Made by a program: the position numbers and the translations under genes. Below, piece after piece: positions 5,737 to 8,577 of a DNA stretch of 8,577 bases; within the stretch, counting starts at the first letter, position 1; every line of letters begins with the position of its first letter. The DNA lies in NCBI GenBank assembly GCA_964482535.1, contig CAYZXU010000096.1, positions 1 through 8,577 of the forward strand, written 5' to 3'. This DNA comes from CAYZXU01 sp964482535 (GTDB lineage: Bacteria; Desulfobacterota; Desulfobacteria; Desulfobacterales; BuS5). The notes beneath the pieces are model-generated. The model searched no databases. It worked only from the letters and a program-made list of their open reading frames with translations, and was not told where the DNA came from.

Positions 5737-7623
5737 TTGTTTTATATACGTTTTATAATTTTGACTCTTTTCTTAATCATGCTTCCTTTTTATGGCTGCA
5801 TGCACCAGAAAAAAATCAATTCTGTCCCACAACCTGATAATATTTTACAGGAAAATAATTTATCGGAAAATTCAGAATTAAAGACTGAAATTTCGAAGCA
5901 ATCCGATATGTCCGGTTCTAACATCGCTGGTTCTAACATCTCTGGTTCTAACAAGTCTGGTTCTAACAAGTCTGGTAATATAATTAATTCTGAAAATGGC
6001 TGTTTTAAAAAAGAACCTTATACAACAGATGAAAAAACTCTATTAAATAATGAAATAATTTCATCTTTTAAAAAAAATCAGTCTATTTTGGATGAAGCTC
6101 TGGATTTTTGCCAGGTATCACAGGACTTCTGGCAGAAAGGAGAGCTGGAAAATGCAATCGACGCTCTGGATCAGGCATATTCCCTGATATTATCAGCAGA
6201 TGCTAATGACACGTCGAAACTTATTCAGCAAAAAGAGGATATCAGGTTCCTTATTTCTAAGAGAATACTGGAGATTTATGCTTCACGCAATATAGTTGTA
6301 AACGGCAATCATAATGCAATTCCCATTGTAATGAATAAACATGTTAAGGCAGAGATAGATAGATTTACTAAAAATTTTGATAAAGGTTTTTTTGCCAGAT
6401 CCTATGTGCGTTCCGGAAAATATCGCCGGTATATAGTCGATGCCTTAACAAAAGCAGGCCTTCCACCTGAATTGTCCTGGCTGCCCCTTATAGAAAGCGG
6501 GTTTAAAGTAAATGCTCTTTCTAAAGCAAGGGCATTGGGCCTATGGCAGTTTATTCCGTCAACAGGATATAAATTTGGTCTGAAAAGGAATATATTTATT
6601 GATGAACGGTTAGACCCTTATAAATCAACACAGGCAGCCATAGCATATCTATCTGAGCTTCATAAAATTTTTGGGGACTGGTCAACGGTTCTGGCAGCGT
6701 ATAACTGTGGCGAAGGAAGAGTTCTCAGGGTAATAAGGAGCCAAAATGTAAACTATCTTGATGATTTCTGGGATCTTTATGAACGTCTTCCACGGGAGAC
6801 AGCGAGATATGTCCCAAAATTTCTTGCAACACTTCACATCATCAATAACCTTAAAGAGTACGGGCTTGATACTGTAAAGATTTGTGAACCGCTGGAATAT
6901 GATACTGTAACAGTCTCAAAACAGATGCACTTAAAGAGTATCGCCAAAGTGACGGGTATTTCTCTAAAAAAGCTTGAAGCCCTTAATTCTGAGCTTCGAT
7001 ACAAGATAGTGCCTGGAGAAAGTTATACTCTTAAGATTCCGTTAGGCAAGAGTGAAATACTTCTTGCAAAAATTGCTCAGATTTCGGTTTCATATCCTCC
7101 TAAAAGGGCATATGTTAAACACAGGGTTAAATCAGGAGAAACCCTTTCCACTATCTCAAAGCGTTATAGAGTTAGCATGAAAAGAATTGCCAGAGCAAAC
7201 AGAATATATAAAAAGAATTTTATTGTTGCCGGAAAAATACTTAAAATACCACAAAAGGGGACAATAATAGCTGCAGCGCCAACTTACGTTAAGCCAAAGT
7301 ACACCACTGCATCAAGACATGTGGTAAAAAGTGGAGATTCTTTATGGATTATAGCCAGACGTTATGGCAGCACAACTAAAAAAATAATGGCACTCAACAG
7401 GCTGTCAAATACCCGCCTGAAAATAGGCCAGGTTTTGAAGATTCCAGGGGTAAAGAAACGATATTCTGCGCAAAAAGATTTGGCGTTTTACAAGGTAAAA
7501 AGAGGAGACAGCCCCTTTACTATTGCAAAGCTGCATAATATGTCCCTCGAACGTTTTTTGCGTATAAATAATCTTAGACCAAGAAACAAAATATATCCCG
7601 GGCAAAAATTATACGTTGAATAA
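5737..7623 (+). CDS. mltD: Membrane-bound lytic murein transglycosylase D-like lipoprotein with LysM domains
   Basis: The enzyme cleaves the MurNAc-GlcNAc bond of peptidoglycan, forming 1,6-anhydromuramoyl ends, and acts in the periplasm anchored to a membrane. The start is TTG, chosen because AAGGAA (5725-5730) sits six bases upstream and the frame then gives a hydrophobic signal (IRFIILTLFLIMLPFYG) ending at Cys21. The lipobox FYGC is not ideal at -3 but fits a lipoprotein. Residues 59-78 are a Ser-Gly-Ser-Asn repeat in a disordered linker; 100-200 is helical. The GH23 domain follows, with ELSWLPLIESGF around the catalytic Glu253, GLWQFIPST from 268 and AAYNCGEG at 320-327. Three LysM peptidoglycan-binding domains lie at about 462-505, 528-571 and 585-628, after a degenerate LysM-like segment near 395-440. 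At 628 residues it is longer than E. coli MltD (452) because of the extra linker and LysM copies. The CULT gene converges on it 14 bases away. Confidence 0.93.
   Translation: MFYIRFIILTLFLIMLPFYGCMHQKKINSVPQPDNILQENNLSENSELKTEISKQSDMSGSNIAGSNISGSNKSGSNKSGNIINSENGCFKKEPYTTDEKTLLNNEIISSFKKNQSILDEALDFCQVSQDFWQKGELENAIDALDQAYSLILSADANDTSKLIQQKEDIRFLISKRILEIYASRNIVVNGNHNAIPIVMNKHVKAEIDRFTKNFDKGFFARSYVRSGKYRRYIVDALTKAGLPPELSWLPLIESGFKVNALSKARALGLWQFIPSTGYKFGLKRNIFIDERLDPYKSTQAAIAYLSELHKIFGDWSTVLAAYNCGEGRVLRVIRSQNVNYLDDFWDLYERLPRETARYVPKFLATLHIINNLKEYGLDTVKICEPLEYDTVTVSKQMHLKSIAKVTGISLKKLEALNSELRYKIVPGESYTLKIPLGKSEILLAKIAQISVSYPPKRAYVKHRVKSGETLSTISKRYRVSMKRIARANRIYKKNFIVAGKILKIPQKGTIIAAAPTYVKPKYTTASRHVVKSGDSLWIIARRYGSTTKKIMALNRLSNTRLKIGQVLKIPGVKKRYSAQKDLAFYKVKRGDSPFTIAKLHNMSLERFLRINNLRPRNKIYPGQKLYVE
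5914..5973 (+). repeat. 15-bp minisatellite inside mltD (four units)
   Basis: Four units starting GGTTCTAACA occur at 5914, 5929, 5944 and 5959. The last two are identical and the others differ at a few positions. Each unit is five codons and adds Gly-Ser-Asn-x-Ser/Ala to the linker between the lipid anchor and the catalytic part, so gain or loss of a unit would keep the frame and only change tether length. Confidence 0.9.
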
Positions 7624-7637
7624 AACGGAAGACTTTA

Positions 7638-8108
7638 TTATTCAGGCTGCAAAATACGATCGAGAATAAGACCGTTGAATCTTTCACCATTATGGGATTC
7701 AAAAAGCCAGCCCAAATGCGTAAGGCACTTGCTGCAAAGAGCGATTCTCCATCTGTAACCGCTAAACCAGCTCCATTCATATGTGGAGGAGCCTGTATAT
7801 CCGCAGCCCGGAGCAGACCTGAAACAGCCTAAACTGAAAATTATCCCCTGGGGATTAGCAAAGGTATGATAATGATTTCCATGTATCGTTATTTTTTCAG
7901 CAATACTTGTAATATGCTGTAAACATTGACTGCATAGTACATACTTTTTGTCATCCGACTCTTTTTCTTTTGTCTTATTATCAATATGGCTTTTGTATTT
8001 TTCAAAAAATTGATTATCAGGGGGTACTTTGAAACAATATTGAAAATCCGTATATTCAGATTGAACATTTTGCAAAGGCTTCTTTATCATATTCAATATA
8101 CTATGCAT
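7638..8108 (-). CDS. Bacterial CULT-domain (cereblon-like) zinc protein
   Basis: The 156-residue product is a single CULT domain, the fold of the thalidomide-binding region of eukaryotic cereblon, also known from small bacterial proteins such as MsCI4 of Magnetospirillum. Zinc is expected at Cys59/Cys62 and Cys125/Cys128. The ligand cage tryptophans are Trp114, Trp120 and Trp134. The Trp-Trp spacings (6 and 14) and the offset to the second cysteine pair (5, then 3) equal human W380, W386, C391, C394 and W400. HTFANPQGIIF (81-91) and GCFRSAPGCGYTG (94-106) also fit the family. Trp112 replaces the human His378. About 55 N-terminal residues precede the domain with no signal peptide, so it is probably cytoplasmic. 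No Shine-Dalgarno is seen before the ATG; Met7 is an alternative start. It ends 14 bases from mltD, tail to tail. The physiological ligand and role of bacterial CULT proteins are unknown to me, and the neighbours give no firm hint. Confidence 0.93.
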   Translation of the reverse strand: MHSILNMIKKPLQNVQSEYTDFQYCFKVPPDNQFFEKYKSHIDNKTKEKESDDKKYVLCSQCLQHITSIAEKITIHGNHYHTFANPQGIIFSLGCFRSAPGCGYTGSSTYEWSWFSGYRWRIALCSKCLTHLGWLFESHNGERFNGLILDRILQPE

Positions 8109-8145
8109 TATAAATGTTTTTTATTGTCTTGTGATAAATGCATTC

Positions 8146-8174
8146 TTGACAAATTAAATCTAAATCACTAAAAA
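8146..8174 (+). promoter_or_regulatory. Candidate promoter for tRNA-Arg
   Basis: A perfect TTGACA (8146-8151) is followed after 17 bases by TAAAAA (8169-8174), which matches four of six -10 positions. Transcription would start near 8181, about 27 bases before the tRNA. The intergenic space is shared with the leftward CULT gene, for which I find no comparable promoter. Confidence 0.5.
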
Positions 8175-8207
8175 AGAAAAGAAATTATTTCGTCCCGTTC
8201 ATAGCCA

Positions 8208-8283
8208 GCCCCCGTAGCTCAGTGGATAGAGCATTGGATTCCTAATCCATGTGCCGCAAGTTCGATTCTTGCCGGGGGCACCA
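8208..8283 (+). tRNA. tRNA-Arg (anticodon CCT)
   Basis: A complete 76-base cloverleaf has an encoded CCA end (8281-8283). The acceptor stem GCCCCCG pairs perfectly with CGGGGGC, and the D arm (GCTC/GAGC) and T arm (AGTTCGATTCTT) are regular. The anticodon loop TTCCTAA puts CCT at 8241-8243, reading the arginine codon AGG. No strong intrinsic terminator for this tRNA follows immediately. tRNA-Arg genes are common integration sites, but I see no repeat of its 3' end in the remaining 294 bases. Confidence 0.98.
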
Positions 8284-8410
8284 ATAAAAACAATAGGTTA
8301 CAGCGTTTCAGAATATAAGCATTTTTTAGTTTTACGGTTTTATCCCGCTCCTGCCCCGCTTTTTTTGTTTAGTCACTAAAAAAAAATAGCCACCAAAAAA
8401 ACAAACACTC
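8284..8410. other. Low-complexity AT-rich spacer with an imperfect 33-bp inverted repeat
   Basis: No gene is visible. Bases 8358-8390 form an imperfect inverted repeat around TTTAGTCACTAAA with long T and A arms, ending GC...GC. The element TCACTAAAAAA occurs at 8166-8176 and 8374-8384 and, inverted, at 8491-8501. Such A/T arms are easily formed by chance; the structure may help end tRNA-Arg transcription or be the scar of a small mobile element. Confidence 0.4.
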
Positions 8411-8439
8411 AAAAAAAAGGCATACCATAACACATGCCT
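8411..8439 (-). terminator. Leftward intrinsic terminator
   Basis: On the minus strand AGGCAT (8434-8439) pairs with ATGCCT (8418-8423) over a ten-base loop and runs straight into eight T residues (complement of 8411-8418). It would stop transcription entering from the right edge before it reaches tRNA-Arg. That suggests a leftward gene beyond 8577, since no open frame in 8440-8577 explains it. Confidence 0.5.
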
Positions 8440-8534
8440 CAAACAAAAAATGTGCTTTGTACGTCCTCCCAAGAGCTCATTCTTTTGGATTTTTTTAGTG
8501 AATAAATCATATATAGGGATAGAATGTTAGCGGC

Positions 8535-8572
8535 GGTGTGAAAATGTCATAAAATGCCTGGTGTGAAAATGT
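8535..8572. mobile_element. Paired 13-bp direct repeats, possible IS21-like element end
   Basis: GGTGTGAAAATGT occurs at 8535-8547 and again at 8560-8572, 25 bases apart start to start. Multiple short direct repeats of this kind at a terminus are typical of IS21-family elements, where they bind the transposase, and this motif resembles IS21-type ends I recall. The window stops five bases after the second copy, so no transposase gene or opposite end can be seen and the boundary is unknown. A repressor-binding tandem site in front of an unseen gene is the main alternative. Confidence 0.35.
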
Positions 8573-8577
8573 ATCCC

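Noticed and set aside
7986..8171. Plus-strand open frame of 61 codons opposite the CULT gene start
   Set aside because: The opposite strand encodes the clearly recognisable CULT protein, and this frame has no family features.
8278..8400. Attachment-site duplication of the tRNA-Arg 3' end
   Set aside because: CACCAA followed by A-rich sequence recurs near 8391, but only six bases match before low-complexity A runs; this is too little for an att site.

Overview
The window looks like a piece of chromosome from a moderately AT-rich Gram-negative anaerobe, most likely of the Desulfobacterales/Desulfobacterota type. This placement is an inference from three things: an MltD-type murein hydrolase made as a lipoprotein, the valS-nadC pair, and an acidic protein with IIDL repeats and a helical C-terminus that reminds me of proteins from that group. 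No rRNA or other decisive taxonomic marker is present.

Layout. Bases 1-19 hold only the first codons of a leftward gene. Its promoter region carries a near-perfect 32-bp inverted repeat (56-87). Bases 88-434 have no convincing protein gene but contain several nested complementary segments ending in a 40-bp perfect palindromic terminator (395-434); I read this as a possible rightward structured RNA of unknown class. Converging on the same terminator from the right are tRNA-Phe(GAA) (442-518, minus) and, upstream of it, rsmE (560-1309, minus), the 16S rRNA m3U1498 methyltransferase. The tRNA has its own promoter, whose -35 box overlaps the rsmE stop codon.

Bases 1310-1545 form the divergent promoter region between rsmE and a rightward block. 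That block holds a 151-residue acidic repeat protein of unknown function (1546-2001), two tandem hairpins (2025-2082), valS (2111-4780, valyl-tRNA synthetase) and nadC (4783-5613, quinolinate phosphoribosyltransferase, two bases after valS). After a 123-base gap comes mltD-like 5737-7623, a lipoprotein lytic transglycosylase with three clear C-terminal LysM domains and a short in-frame minisatellite.

The most interesting gene is 7638-8108 (minus), converging tail-to-tail on mltD. It encodes a small bacterial CULT-domain protein, the family of the thalidomide-binding domain of cereblon. All four zinc cysteines and the three cage tryptophans are present with human cereblon spacing. To its right lie tRNA-Arg(CCT) (8208-8283, plus) and a low-complexity AT-rich stretch with inverted A/T tracts and a leftward terminator. 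The window ends in paired 13-bp direct repeats that resemble the end of an IS21-type insertion sequence.

Most genes are housekeeping: translation (rsmE, two tRNAs, valS), NAD synthesis (nadC) and cell-wall remodelling (mltD). I see no defence system, CRISPR array or complete mobile element. The parts that housekeeping does not explain are the CULT protein, the possible RNA at the left edge, the repeat protein before valS, and the right-edge repeats beside tRNA-Arg.
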